DNA of 64,000 nt, from NCBI GenBank assembly GCA_003058495.1, contig QBVC01000007.1:1-64000 (forward strand), in the 5' to 3' direction. Below are positions 25,767 to 34,619 of the stretch, one piece after another (positions within the stretch are counted from its first letter, which is position 1; each line of letters begins with the position of its first letter). Made by a program: the position numbers and the translations under genes. Under the pieces are notes generated by a model, which saw only the letters and a list, made by a program, of their open reading frames with translations, did not search any database and had not been told where the DNA came from. The DNA is from a gamma proteobacterium symbiont of Ctena orbiculata (GTDB lineage: Bacteria > Pseudomonadota > Gammaproteobacteria > Chromatiales > Chromatiaceae).

Positions 25767-26408
25767 TTATGCGTTGACACCCTTGCGGCCCATGGTTGCT
25801 CCGGTATAGCCGCGGCTCATGACGAAAGTGAAGGTATGCATCAGCTTGCTGAAGGGAAAGTAGATCAGCAGCAACTCGGCCAGCAGCAGATGGATCAGGC
25901 GCAGGGCCTCGAATGATTGCGCCAATGCCAGACAACCGGTGAGCATGACCAGGAACACCAGGATACTCCCCAGATGGTCATCCAGATCGGAAAGCAGGCG
26001 GGTGACCGGACTAAGCAGGCGATGTATCCACAGCAGCAGCAGGCCCAGAAATGCCAGTTCGGCGGAGAGGATGAAGGCCCAATGGGGCATGGTCGCCCAA
26101 CCGAACCCGGTGATCCGCTCGGCGTAAAAATCGACATGGGGCTTGGCGAAGAAGAGCAGCGCAAACAGGCCGATGTGGAACAGATAGCCGGCGATCTGCA
26201 ACAGCCGCCCGCGGGTGGCGGCGGTGCGCTCATAGACAGAGCGGCTGAATATGGTCCGGATGGCGCCGCTGGAGGCGCTGCCCCGGGGCGTCGAGAGATC
26301 GGGCCTGTTCCCCGCCATGAGAATGGTGACGATACGCCAGACGACACCGATGACGAAAACGGCCAGGGAAAAGGTCCATAGGGGACCGTCTATAAACTGA
26401 CCGATCAT
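25767..26408 (-). CDS. NarI/DsrM-like heme b membrane subunit
   Basis: 213 residues with about five hydrophobic segments, including FSLAVFVIGVVWRIVTIL, GYLFHIGLFALLFF and a C-terminal EALRLIHLLLAELLLIYFPF. His residues in GYLFHIGLF, HWAFIL and LIHLLLAE/SKLMHTFTF are placed like the heme-b ligands of NarI-type subunits. Overlaps fdhC by 4 bp (ATGA) and precedes the HdrD-like gene by 15 bp. Probably exchanges electrons between the quinone pool and the HdrD-like protein. Confidence 0.85.
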   Translation of the reverse strand: MIGQFIDGPLWTFSLAVFVIGVVWRIVTILMAGNRPDLSTPRGSASSGAIRTIFSRSVYERTAATRGRLLQIAGYLFHIGLFALLFFAKPHVDFYAERITGFGWATMPHWAFILSAELAFLGLLLLWIHRLLSPVTRLLSDLDDHLGSILVFLVMLTGCLALAQSFEALRLIHLLLAELLLIYFPFSKLMHTFTFVMSRGYTGATMGRKGVNA

Positions 26409-27502
26409 TCCCCTGCCTCCCGCAGCTCCCTTCCCAGCGATCGATTGGTGTCGGGATCGCTGAATCGATTCACCGCCTCGTTGGATATGGCTTCACCCCG
26501 CTTCTCCATCTGGCTCGCCCAGTAGTCGTGATGCTCCTTGGCCCAGTTGAGGTCGCAGTAGCCCGTCGACATGCCTTCGATGGCGCCCTCCATGCCGATG
26601 GTGCCGATATAGATATGGCCCATGATCACCGTGATCATGAGGATCGCGCCGATGGCATGGCCCACATGGGCCAGCTCCATCCACTCCCTGCCCTGGCCGA
26701 AGATGGGAAAGATCAGCACCAGGCCGGAGGCGACGATCACCGAGCCGACGATGATCAGCATCCAGAACATGCTCTTCTCGCCCATGTTGAAGAAGTTCGA
26801 CGGAACATGCTTCTTGCCGATGATGCCGCCGCCCCGCAACAGCCAGCTCATATCCCCCTTCTGGTAGATATTGCGGCGGACAAACTTGATAAAGACCAGG
26901 ATCAGCGCCACCAGGAAGAGCGGCCCCATCAGGTTGTGGCCCTCCTTGCTGGCCGAGGCGATGACCGAGAAGAGCTCCTTGCCGAAGATGGGTATCAGCA
27001 GCGGGCGGCCGAAGAGGATGATCAGCCCGGTCAGGGCGAGAAAGATAAAGATCGAGGCGATGAACCAGTGGATCAGCCGCTCATAGCTGGTGTACCGGGG
27101 CAGCTTCCTGTCCGAGGCGCCACCCGCTATTCTCACCTTGCCGCGAATCAGATAAAAGAGGATCAGGAAGAGACCCATACCCAACAGCAGATAGCCGCCG
27201 ATGGGAATCAGCTGGTCCATGCGGAACTTGCGCCATTTATCGCCGTTGGCGTTGATCAGCACACCCGAGTCCACCCCCCTTACCTGGGTGGTGCCGGTGG
27301 TCGCCATATCCCGCTGCCTGATATCCCGCCACAGGTCCGCCGCGGGATTGAGCACCGCCGGCGGCGGCAGGCCCTTCACCTGTTTCGACTCGGCGAGACC
27401 CTGCCCTGGCAGCAGCATCAACCACAGCAGGAGTAGCGACCAGGCCGCGGCTTTGGCGCCAAGGCTGCCGGGTGGGATGGATATGCTGATCATAGACCCC
27501 AT
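26405..27502 (-). CDS. fdhC: Formate dehydrogenase gamma subunit, cytochrome b556
   Basis: 365 residues, longer than the usual ~220 because of a signal-like N-terminal helix (SLLLLWLMLLPGQGLA) and an extra periplasmic/TM segment (LIPIGGYLLLGMGLFLILFY). The core cytochrome b domain includes YTSYERLIHWFIASIFIFLA, GHNLMGPLFLVALI, and HVGHAIGAILMITVIMGHIY with heme-ligand His residues. It anchors FdhAB and passes electrons to quinone. 15 bp after fdhB. Confidence 0.9.
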   Translation of the reverse strand: MGSMISISIPPGSLGAKAAAWSLLLLWLMLLPGQGLAESKQVKGLPPPAVLNPAADLWRDIRQRDMATTGTTQVRGVDSGVLINANGDKWRKFRMDQLIPIGGYLLLGMGLFLILFYLIRGKVRIAGGASDRKLPRYTSYERLIHWFIASIFIFLALTGLIILFGRPLLIPIFGKELFSVIASASKEGHNLMGPLFLVALILVFIKFVRRNIYQKGDMSWLLRGGGIIGKKHVPSNFFNMGEKSMFWMLIIVGSVIVASGLVLIFPIFGQGREWMELAHVGHAIGAILMITVIMGHIYIGTIGMEGAIEGMSTGYCDLNWAKEHHDYWASQMEKRGEAISNEAVNRFSDPDTNRSLGRELREAGE

Positions 27503-27517
27503 CTTTCCCTATGACCG

Positions 27518-28147
27518 TTACTCTTTCGCGCTGCTCTTGCCGGCGGCGTTGTAAGGAGCGCGGAAAGAGGCGTCGCGATAGGAGACCCCCCGGGCCATCA
27601 CACTGGCACTGCGGTTGATGATGCGCTTGCGATAGATCTCGGAGATGGTATCCGAGTCACCGGCCAACAGCGCCTTGGTGGAACACATCTCCGCGCACAG
27701 CGGCAGCTTGCCCTCGGCGAGGCGGTTGGAGCCGTATTTCCTGTGCTCGTCCGAGCTGTTGTCGGCCTCGGGTCCGCCGGCGCAGAAGGTGCACTTGTCC
27801 ATCTTGCCCCGGGTGGCGAAGGCGCCATCCTCGGGAAACTGCGGCGCGCCGAAGGGGCAGGCGTAGAAGCAGTAGCCGCAACCGATGCAGATATCCTTGT
27901 CATGGAGGACGACACCATCCTGGGTGGTATAGAAGCAGTCCACCGGGCAGACCGTGGCGCAGGGCGCGTCCGAGCAGTGCATGCAGGCCACCGACAGGGA
28001 GCGCTCGCCGTCGTCGCCGTCGTTGATGGTCACCACCCGGCGGCGGTTGACGCCCCAGGGTACCTCGTTCTCGTTCTTACAGGCGGTGACGCATGCATTG
28101 CACTCGATACAACGTTCCGGATCGCAGTAAAATTTCATTCGTGCCAT
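27518..28147 (-). CDS. fdhB: Formate dehydrogenase beta subunit, 4x[4Fe-4S]
   Basis: 209 residues, no signal peptide, so it is probably co-exported with FdhA. Four cluster motifs: CIECNACVTACKNE, CMHCSDAPCATVCP, CIGCGYCFYACPFG and CTFCAG with CAEMC. It begins MARMKFYCDPERCIE. 26 bp after fdhA. It lacks the C-terminal membrane helix of FdnH-type beta subunits, consistent with the separate FdhC anchor. Confidence 0.92.
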   Translation of the reverse strand: MARMKFYCDPERCIECNACVTACKNENEVPWGVNRRRVVTINDGDDGERSLSVACMHCSDAPCATVCPVDCFYTTQDGVVLHDKDICIGCGYCFYACPFGAPQFPEDGAFATRGKMDKCTFCAGGPEADNSSDEHRKYGSNRLAEGKLPLCAEMCSTKALLAGDSDTISEIYRKRIINRSASVMARGVSYRDASFRAPYNAAGKSSAKE

Positions 28148-28173
28148 GTTGATATCCTCTGTTTAAAACCCAG

Positions 28174-31068
28174 TTATGCCTTGCTGATGCGGCAGAGACT
28201 GCATTTCGTCTCCTGCATCTGCGTCACCGAGTCGTAGCCATAGGTCATGGCCGTGTTGCAGGCTTCACCCAGCACATAGGGATCCGCCCCCTCCGGATAT
28301 TTGCTGCGCAGATCCTTGCCCAGGAAGTGACCGCCAAAATGGAACGGCATGAAGGCGACGCCGGCGGCAACCCGTCGGGTCACCATCGCCTTGACCTTGA
28401 TGCGGGCGCCCTCGGCGCCTTCCACCCAGACGTCCTCGCCATCCTTTACCCCGGCATTGTTGGCATCCCGCGGATGCATCTCGATGAACATATCCTGCTG
28501 CAGTTCAGCCAGCCAGGGATTGGAGCGGGACTCGTCGCCGCCGCCCTCGTACTCCACCAGACGCCCCGAGGTGAGGATGATCGGGAAATCCTGGGAGTAG
28601 TCCTTGGCCTGGATCGAGCCGTAGCGGGTCGGCAGGCGGTAGAAGGATTTGCGATCTTCATAGGTGGGATACTTCTCCACCAGGTCGCGCCGGTTGGTAT
28701 AGAGGGGCTCGCGGTGGATCGGCACCGGATCGGGGAAGGTCCAGACCAGGGCCCTCGCCTTGGCATTGCCGAAGGGGGCGCAGCCGTGCTTGATGGCGAC
28801 CCGCTGGATACCGCCGGAGCGGTCGGTCTTCCAGTTCTTGCCCTCCGCCAGCGCCTTCTCCTCCGGGGTCAGATCGTCCCACCAGCCCAGTTTCTTCAAC
28901 AGATCGGCGGTGAACTCCGGATGGCCGTCCTTGAGCTCGTTGCCCACCGGGTAGGAGCCCTCGGCGAGGAGGTTTTCCCCATTGCGCTCGACACCGAAGC
29001 GGGCGCGGAAGTTGAGGCCGCCCTTGGCCACCGGCTTGCTGGTATCGTAGAGATTGGGGGTGCCCGGATGGCCCATCTCCGGGGTGCCCCAGCAGGGCCA
29101 GGGCATGCCGTAGTACTCGCCGTCGCAGGGACCGCCCTCCGCCAGCAGGCTGGTATAGTCGAAGGTGCCCCAGTTCTGCTGCTGCTTCTTCATCCGTTCC
29201 GGACTCTGGCCGGTATAACCGATGGTCCACATGCCGTTGTTGAACTCGCGGGTGATGTCCTCGATCAAGGGCTCGTCGTTCTCCACCTTGATGTTCTTGA
29301 ACAACTCGTTGGCGAATCCGAGCTTGCTGGCCAGGCGATACATGATGGTATGGTCGGGCAGGGATTCGAACACCGGCTCGATGACCTTGTCCCGCCACTG
29401 CAGCGAGCGGTTGGAGGCGGTGACCGAGCCATAGGTCTCGTACTGGGTGGCGGCGGGCAGCAGGTAGACGCCGTCGGTCCTGTCGTGCATCACCGCGGAG
29501 ACGGTGGGATAGGGATCGATGATCACCATCATGTCCAGCTTCTCCATCGCCTTCTTCATCTCCTGGCCACGGGTCTGGCTGTTGGGTGCATGTCCCCACA
29601 GGATCATCACCCGCAGATTGTCTTTCTGCGCGATATTCGCCTTCTCTTCCAGCACACCGTCGATCCAGCGCGAGACCGGGATGCCCTTGGTATTCATCAC
29701 CACTAGGTCCTTGCCCTTGGACTGCTCGTAGCTGCCCTGGTCGAAGCGGCCGGCCAGCCAGTCGTAATCCACATCCCAGACCTTGGCCCAATGACCCCAG
29801 GCTCCCTTCGACAGGCCGTAGTAGCCCGGCAGGGTATGGGAGAGGACGCCGAAGTCGGTGGCCCCCTGTACGTTGTCGTGGCCGCGGAAGATGTTGGTGC
29901 CGCCGCCGGAGGTGCCCATGTTACCCAGGGCCAGCTGGAACACGCAGTAGGCGCGGGTATTGTTGTTGCCGATGGTGTGCTGGGTGCCACCCATGCACCA
30001 GATGAAGGTGCCGGGACGGTTGTCCGCCATGGTCTTGGCGGCGGCATAGATCTGGTTTTCCGGTATGCCGCTGACCCGCTCCACCTCGTCGGGGGTCCAC
30101 TTGGCGATCTCCTTCTTCACCTCCTCCAGGCCGTAGACCCGCTGGCGGATGAACTCCTTGTCCTCCCAGCCGTTCTTGAAGATATGCCAGAGCATGCCCC
30201 AGATGACCGGTATGTCGGTACCGGGGCGCAGCCGCAGGAATTGATTGGCATGGGCGGCGGTGCGGGTGAAGCGGGGATCGATGACGATCAGCTGGGCATT
30301 GTTCTGCTCCTTGGCCTTGAACACATGCTGCAGCGAGACCGGGTGGGCCTCCGCCGGATTGCCGCCGATGATCAGGATCGACTTGGCGTTGTGGATGTCG
30401 TTGTAGGAGTTGGTCATGGCGCCGTAGCCCCAGGTGTTGGCGACACCGGCGACCGTGGTGGAGTGGCAGATGCGGGCCTGGTGGTCCACATTGTTGGTGC
30501 CCCAGAAGGCGGCGAACTTGCGGAACAGGTAGGCCTGCTCGTTGTTGTGCTTGGCCGATCCCAGCCAATAGACCGAATCGGGGCTCGACTGCTCGCGCAC
30601 CTCGAGCATCTTGTCGCCGATCTCGTTGATCGCCTGCTCCCAGGAGATGCGCTTCCATTTGCCGTCCACCAGCTTGGTGGGATATTTCAGCCGCCGCTCG
30701 CCATGCCCATGTTCACGCACCGATGCGCCCTTGGCGCAGTGAGCGCCCAGGTTGAAGGGGTGATCGAAGGCCGGCTCCTGGCCTGTCCAGACACCGTTCT
30801 CGACCTCGGCAATGATGCCGCAGCCCACCGAACAGTGGGTGCAGATGGTCTTGATCTGTTTCGCCTCACCGCCCTCGGCTGTCGCCGCATTGGCCTTCTT
30901 CATCATTCCCGGCGCGAAGCCGCCGGCCAGTGCCGCACCGCCAGCGACCAGGCTGGAGTTGCGCAGAAAGTCGCGGCGGCTCATGGTCATTTCGCCGGGC
31001 GATCTCTCGGCTGGATTCGATTGGCGACTGTTACCGCTTACCAGATCGGAGGTTTTTTGCAGTTTCAT
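28174..31068 (-). CDS. fdhA: Tat-exported formate dehydrogenase catalytic subunit
   Basis: 964 residues. The ATG at 31068 has AGGA upstream; the twin-arginine motif MSRRDFLRNSS is at residues 29-39. [4Fe-4S] motif C76-x2-C79-x3-C83 (CTHCSVGC). The active-site residue is Cys201 in RICHSTTVAG, so this is a Cys, not selenocysteine, enzyme, consistent with no in-frame TGA. The C-terminal MGD-binding domain includes ILTSGRLVEYEGGGDESRSN and MHPRDANNAGVKDGEDVWVE. Mo or W could be the metal; a tungstate transporter is encoded at 54 kb. Periplasmic formate oxidation feeding the quinone pool is expected. Confidence 0.95.
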   Translation of the reverse strand: MKLQKTSDLVSGNSRQSNPAERSPGEMTMSRRDFLRNSSLVAGGAALAGGFAPGMMKKANAATAEGGEAKQIKTICTHCSVGCGIIAEVENGVWTGQEPAFDHPFNLGAHCAKGASVREHGHGERRLKYPTKLVDGKWKRISWEQAINEIGDKMLEVREQSSPDSVYWLGSAKHNNEQAYLFRKFAAFWGTNNVDHQARICHSTTVAGVANTWGYGAMTNSYNDIHNAKSILIIGGNPAEAHPVSLQHVFKAKEQNNAQLIVIDPRFTRTAAHANQFLRLRPGTDIPVIWGMLWHIFKNGWEDKEFIRQRVYGLEEVKKEIAKWTPDEVERVSGIPENQIYAAAKTMADNRPGTFIWCMGGTQHTIGNNNTRAYCVFQLALGNMGTSGGGTNIFRGHDNVQGATDFGVLSHTLPGYYGLSKGAWGHWAKVWDVDYDWLAGRFDQGSYEQSKGKDLVVMNTKGIPVSRWIDGVLEEKANIAQKDNLRVMILWGHAPNSQTRGQEMKKAMEKLDMMVIIDPYPTVSAVMHDRTDGVYLLPAATQYETYGSVTASNRSLQWRDKVIEPVFESLPDHTIMYRLASKLGFANELFKNIKVENDEPLIEDITREFNNGMWTIGYTGQSPERMKKQQQNWGTFDYTSLLAEGGPCDGEYYGMPWPCWGTPEMGHPGTPNLYDTSKPVAKGGLNFRARFGVERNGENLLAEGSYPVGNELKDGHPEFTADLLKKLGWWDDLTPEEKALAEGKNWKTDRSGGIQRVAIKHGCAPFGNAKARALVWTFPDPVPIHREPLYTNRRDLVEKYPTYEDRKSFYRLPTRYGSIQAKDYSQDFPIILTSGRLVEYEGGGDESRSNPWLAELQQDMFIEMHPRDANNAGVKDGEDVWVEGAEGARIKVKAMVTRRVAAGVAFMPFHFGGHFLGKDLRSKYPEGADPYVLGEACNTAMTYGYDSVTQMQETKCSLCRISKA

Positions 31069-31150
31069 TCAGATATCCTCGAAAATCTCAACTCACTGTG
31101 GAATGGCACTTACTTAAGCCAAGAACCACCGTCATCAGCCAAGAAATACC

Positions 31151-31227
31151 GTCATCCCGGCGCAGGCCGGGATCCAGAATGCTTGAGGGTGACGGTATTC
31201 CTGGATTCCGGCCTGCGCCGGAATGAC
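31151..31227. repeat. Palindromic intergenic repeat (GTCATCCCGGCGCAGGCCGGGAT type)
   Basis: Arms GTCATCCCGGCGCAGGCCGG plus GATCCAG (31151-31177) and CTGGATTCCGGCCTGCGCCG plus GAATGAC (31201-31227), separated by 23 bases; each arm also contains its own small stem. Next to it two copies of AGCCAAGAA-(C/A)-(C/T)ACCGTCATC (about 31118 and 31138). This kind of element is common between genes in proteobacteria. It lies inside the fdh operon, between fdhA and the small Tat gene, where it could attenuate or stabilise the transcript. Confidence 0.8.
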
Positions 31228-31261
31228 GAAAATCCTGAAATTCATCTTAAGTGAGTACAGT

Positions 31262-31477
31262 TCAACTTACGGTGGACTTGTAATAGGCCGCAATGTGAGG
31301 GGTCAGACGATAGCCCTTCTTTGCCTTGGGCGCTTCGGCGGATGCCTCATCCTCTATCGATGCCGTGGTCAGGCCGGGGAGGCTGACTGCCACGGCGGCG
31401 CCGACGCCGGCAGTCGCCGAGCCGCGCAGAAACGCCCTGCGCTTCTGATCTGGAGTCTGCTTAAGCTCTTTTTTCAT
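31262..31477 (-). CDS. Small Tat-signal protein of the formate dehydrogenase region
   Basis: 71 residues: QKRRAFLRGSATAGVGAAVA gives a complete Tat signal, followed by a short tail ending RLTPHIAAYYKSTVS. This matches the short 'formate dehydrogenase region Tat target' family, always found upstream of fdhA. Its exact function is unknown; it may be a small subunit or assembly partner. An AGGAG SD precedes the ATG. Confidence 0.88.
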   Translation of the reverse strand: MKKELKQTPDQKRRAFLRGSATAGVGAAVAVSLPGLTTASIEDEASAEAPKAKKGYRLTPHIAAYYKSTVS

Positions 31478-31593
31478 GAAATTCTCCTGCGGTCGGATTC
31501 TCGGTACGGTTTGGACTGGCCAATACTCTCTTTACGACTGAATGCGCAGCGTTCGTCCTGACCCGCTGTTGATTAGGCCGTGCTTGGCGAGCG

Positions 31594-32289
31594 CTATACC
31601 GGCATGCTCAGGTAGCGTTTCTCCATCGCCGCGAAAGCGGCGCCGAAGCGCCCCACCGCGCGATAGAAGACCGCTGTTTTCGCCTCGCTCAAATCGGCGA
31701 AAAAGCGCTCCAGCCAACCAGCCATGTGTGACTCGAAGAAGTGCGATTGGCGCTCGAATTCGATCCCTTCGGTGATCAGCATCCCCATCACCTCGCACAG
31801 TGCGGCGACGTGATCCTCCGGTTCCGTGACCCCCTCCTGGCGCTGGAAACCGAGCCTGGCGAGATCGTCGCGCAGGCGTCCCAGGGGTTTCTCCATGAGA
31901 AAACCGGTGAGATACCAGGAGCCGTAGGGCACCAGCTCGCCGCGGCCCATGCCGATGAACAGATCGTGAAACTCGATCTCCACCGCATCCGGCCTCGAGT
32001 CGGAGGCGGAGAGGCCCAGCATCGACATCGCCAGGGCCATCTCGTCCCTGTTCGGCTCGATGGCCGCGAAGCCCGCCACCCTCTCGAGCATCCCCTGGTC
32101 CGGGGACTGCCTCAGCAGATGAGCCAGCATGCCGTAGGCGCCTATTCGATAGTGTTGCTCCTCATCCAGGTCGACCGCCAAAGGCAGTTCCAAGGCCTCG
32201 GACAGCTTGCCGTCCGCGCATTCGTCTTCGGTCTGGACAGCTTGGCTCATATCGCTCATCACACTCTCCTCAATCGAACTTAGGTGCAA
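31594..32289 (-). CDS. TorD-family chaperone for formate dehydrogenase
   Basis: 231 residues, helical. Motifs EIEFHDLFIGMGRGELVPYG and GFLMEKPLGRLRDDLARLGF, plus EDHVAALCEVM, correspond to the E-x-x-x-x-F-x-G and PDH-x-x-x-x-E-x-M signatures of TorD/DmsD chaperones. It differs from the chaperone at 4278, and its position in the fdh cluster implies FdhA as client. Confidence 0.88.
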   Translation of the reverse strand: MHLSSIEESVMSDMSQAVQTEDECADGKLSEALELPLAVDLDEEQHYRIGAYGMLAHLLRQSPDQGMLERVAGFAAIEPNRDEMALAMSMLGLSASDSRPDAVEIEFHDLFIGMGRGELVPYGSWYLTGFLMEKPLGRLRDDLARLGFQRQEGVTEPEDHVAALCEVMGMLITEGIEFERQSHFFESHMAGWLERFFADLSEAKTAVFYRAVGRFGAAFAAMEKRYLSMPV

Positions 32290-32454
32290 ACAACGGACCA
32301 GCTTTTGCGGAAAAGAAATGACAAATAGGGCTGAATTCGACCAACCCCGACCCCTTCCGCACCTGCGTCACCCTGTCCGCATGGGGGACGCTTCGCCGCC
32401 CCGTCCCGGCGATCGGCGTTCGCCCGCCCTCAGCCGGTCGCTTCCGCTACGGCA

Positions 32455-34083
32455 CTATTGTCGCAGGCGCCCATCCACATCCCCGCCCATGGCCTCCTGA
32501 TCCTGCACAATATCGACAACCCGGCAGGCGTCGCAGAGGGTCAGGCGCTTCAGCGCCCGCTCGCTCTGGAACATGTAGTGATCCTTGAGCTTGCTGCGCA
32601 TCTTTTCGATCACCGAGCGGGTGGCGAAGGGCTTGCCGCAGGCGGTGCAGCGGAAGGGCTGCTCCTCGTGGAGGGTGCGCAGCCGGTTCCGGCTCTCGGC
32701 CTCGAACAGCAAGCGCGGGGTGATCCAGATCGCATCCTCCGGGCAGGTGCGGGTGCAGAGACCGCACTGAAGGCAGTTGGCCTCGAGGAAGCGAAGCTGG
32801 GGCAGCTCTCCATCACCACTCTGCAGCGCCTTGCCGGGACAGGCGCCGACACAGGAGAGGCAGAGGGTGCAGGCCTTCTGCTCCACATAGACGGTGCCGA
32901 ACGGCGCACCCGCGGAGAGGCTTGCCATCGGCTTGGCGCGCTCCGCCTGGGCAAAGAGATGATCGAGGGCGAAATAGATCGACTGCCGCTTGCCGCCGAT
33001 TCCGGAGTAGGCCGCCGCCTCGATTCCAGGCATCGCCCCGGCCCCCTCCTGGTGCAGGTTTTGGTGGGTAGCAAGCCTGATCGCGGTCTGGGGATAGCCC
33101 ATCGCGCCGAGTATTTCACCCGCCAGGGTCAACTGCTCCCGCATCGCCCGGGCAACCTTCGGCGGCATCCCGCCCCCGTCCGCCAGCACCACCCGGCTGG
33201 CGCCGTAGGCAAGCGCGCTCAGCCAGCTATCCATGCCGACACTGGCCAGCTCCTCCACTGCAACCGGCAGATAGTGGCTGGGAAGCCGATCCGGCAAGGG
33301 ATCGTCCGAGGCGGCGTGAAACACCACCACCGGGGATCCACCCCCCTGTTCCCGATAGACCTGCAACAGCCTGCGCAGCCGCTGCAGACCGTCCTTGAGC
33401 GAGGGAAAGACATAGCGAATCGCGCCGCTGGGACAGACGCTGGCGCAGGCGCCCCCGCCCTGACAGAGATAGCTGTTGACCTCGATGGTCTCGCCCAGAC
33501 TGGTGATCGCGTCGGCGGGACAGGCATCGAGGCAGCGGGTGCAGGCCTGCTTGCCCGAGCGGCCATGGGCGCAGATCGACGGATCGTAGTCGAAGTAGCG
33601 CGGTTTCTCGAAGCTGCCGGTCATCTGCGCGACCTCCTCGATCACCGTTGCGATCTGATCCTCCTCGCCGCTGCTGTGGTAGTAGCCGGGAGGGGTCATG
33701 CCCCGATCCAGCAAGGGTTGCGGCGACAGATCGAGTATCAGATCCACGGCAAGGGTCTCGGCATTGGCGCGTCCCGCCTCGCCGAGCGCTAGCTTGAAGG
33801 CGCCGAGATAGCCCTCGATGCGTAATTCGCGCCCACCCAGGGGCACTACCGGGGCGCCCGGCTCCTCGGCGCCCCGGGTCAGGATGACGATCGGACTAAG
33901 GCGCTCGTTGAGCCGCGGCGCGATCTCCTGTGCCAGTTGATCGCCGATCACCGCGATCCGGCCGCGGGACTGGTAGTTCACCAGGCTGGTCGGCTCCACG
34001 GTCACCGCCTGCAGCGCCTGCAGCGCCTGTTCCCGCGCCTTGCGGTTGACCACTGTCTGGGACCTCGTTATCGAATCACTCAT
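32455..34083 (-). CDS. Cytoplasmic polyferredoxin-like protein of the formate dehydrogenase cluster
   Basis: 542 residues. Cys motifs: CTRCLDACPADAI and CQGGGACASVCPSGAI around residues 180-215, CTLCLSCVGACPGKAL and CLQCGLCTRTCPEDAI around 410-450, then a zinc-ribbon-like CTACGKPF plus CDAC near the C-terminus. No export signal. This family accompanies DUF3305/DUF3306 genes at fdh loci; a role in supplying electrons or sulfur/iron for enzyme maturation is plausible but unproven. ATGA overlap with the DUF3306 gene. Confidence 0.88.
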   Translation of the reverse strand: MSDSITRSQTVVNRKAREQALQALQAVTVEPTSLVNYQSRGRIAVIGDQLAQEIAPRLNERLSPIVILTRGAEEPGAPVVPLGGRELRIEGYLGAFKLALGEAGRANAETLAVDLILDLSPQPLLDRGMTPPGYYHSSGEEDQIATVIEEVAQMTGSFEKPRYFDYDPSICAHGRSGKQACTRCLDACPADAITSLGETIEVNSYLCQGGGACASVCPSGAIRYVFPSLKDGLQRLRRLLQVYREQGGGSPVVVFHAASDDPLPDRLPSHYLPVAVEELASVGMDSWLSALAYGASRVVLADGGGMPPKVARAMREQLTLAGEILGAMGYPQTAIRLATHQNLHQEGAGAMPGIEAAAYSGIGGKRQSIYFALDHLFAQAERAKPMASLSAGAPFGTVYVEQKACTLCLSCVGACPGKALQSGDGELPQLRFLEANCLQCGLCTRTCPEDAIWITPRLLFEAESRNRLRTLHEEQPFRCTACGKPFATRSVIEKMRSKLKDHYMFQSERALKRLTLCDACRVVDIVQDQEAMGGDVDGRLRQ

Positions 34084-34619
34084 GTCGCAACCTCGTCGCT
34101 CGGATCGGCCTTCCCTGCTGAGTTGGATGGGGCTTCGGGCTCTTCCCCCTCACCGGCCCCACTGCTTTCTGCCCGCCTATCTCCAGCCTCTTCATCTTCC
34201 CCTTCAATCCCTGTATCCCCTGCCTCCTCTCTGCGCGCCTGCTCACGCTTCGCCTCCTGCTCAAGCCTGTGGCGCAGATCCGCGGTCATCACATCACCGA
34301 GTTTTTCAAAGCTGGTGAAGTCCTCGGCGTAATCATCCAGGCCGTCACAGACATTGAACGCCGCGCTTTGAAACAGCTTGCGCAATGCCAACTGACGCAG
34401 CCCATCGGATACCCGCGGGGAGAGAAAACCGCTGTAGTCGGCGTTTTCATCCAGGCTCTCCAACGGCGGCATATCTTCATCGCCGGGGGGCTGCTCCTCG
34501 ACAACCTCCCGCTCCTGTTCCACGGGCGCCTGGCGGGAGGCCTGTTTTCTCTCCGACCAGCGACTGTAGAAGTTGCCGCGCCGCTCGGCGATGGTCTCCG
34601 GTGAATCCTCAGATTTCAT
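34080..34619 (-). CDS. DUF3306 protein
   Basis: 179 residues from ATG 34619 (MKSEDSPETIAERRGNFYSR), chosen because the DUF3306 start FYSRWSERK lies right there and the ATG overlaps the DUF3305 gene by 11 bp. Conserved features: FLSPRVSDGLRQLALRKLF and CDGLDDYAEDFTSFEKLGDV. The tail is very acidic and low complexity (EEAGDTGIEGEDEEAGDRRA). Always linked with formate dehydrogenase accessory genes; function unknown. Confidence 0.85.
   Translation of the reverse strand: MKSEDSPETIAERRGNFYSRWSERKQASRQAPVEQEREVVEEQPPGDEDMPPLESLDENADYSGFLSPRVSDGLRQLALRKLFQSAAFNVCDGLDDYAEDFTSFEKLGDVMTADLRHRLEQEAKREQARREEAGDTGIEGEDEEAGDRRAESSGAGEGEEPEAPSNSAGKADPSDEVAT

Noticed and set aside
28174-31068. Selenocysteine formate dehydrogenase
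   Set aside because: The active-site codon is TGC (Cys201) and the frame has no internal TGA.
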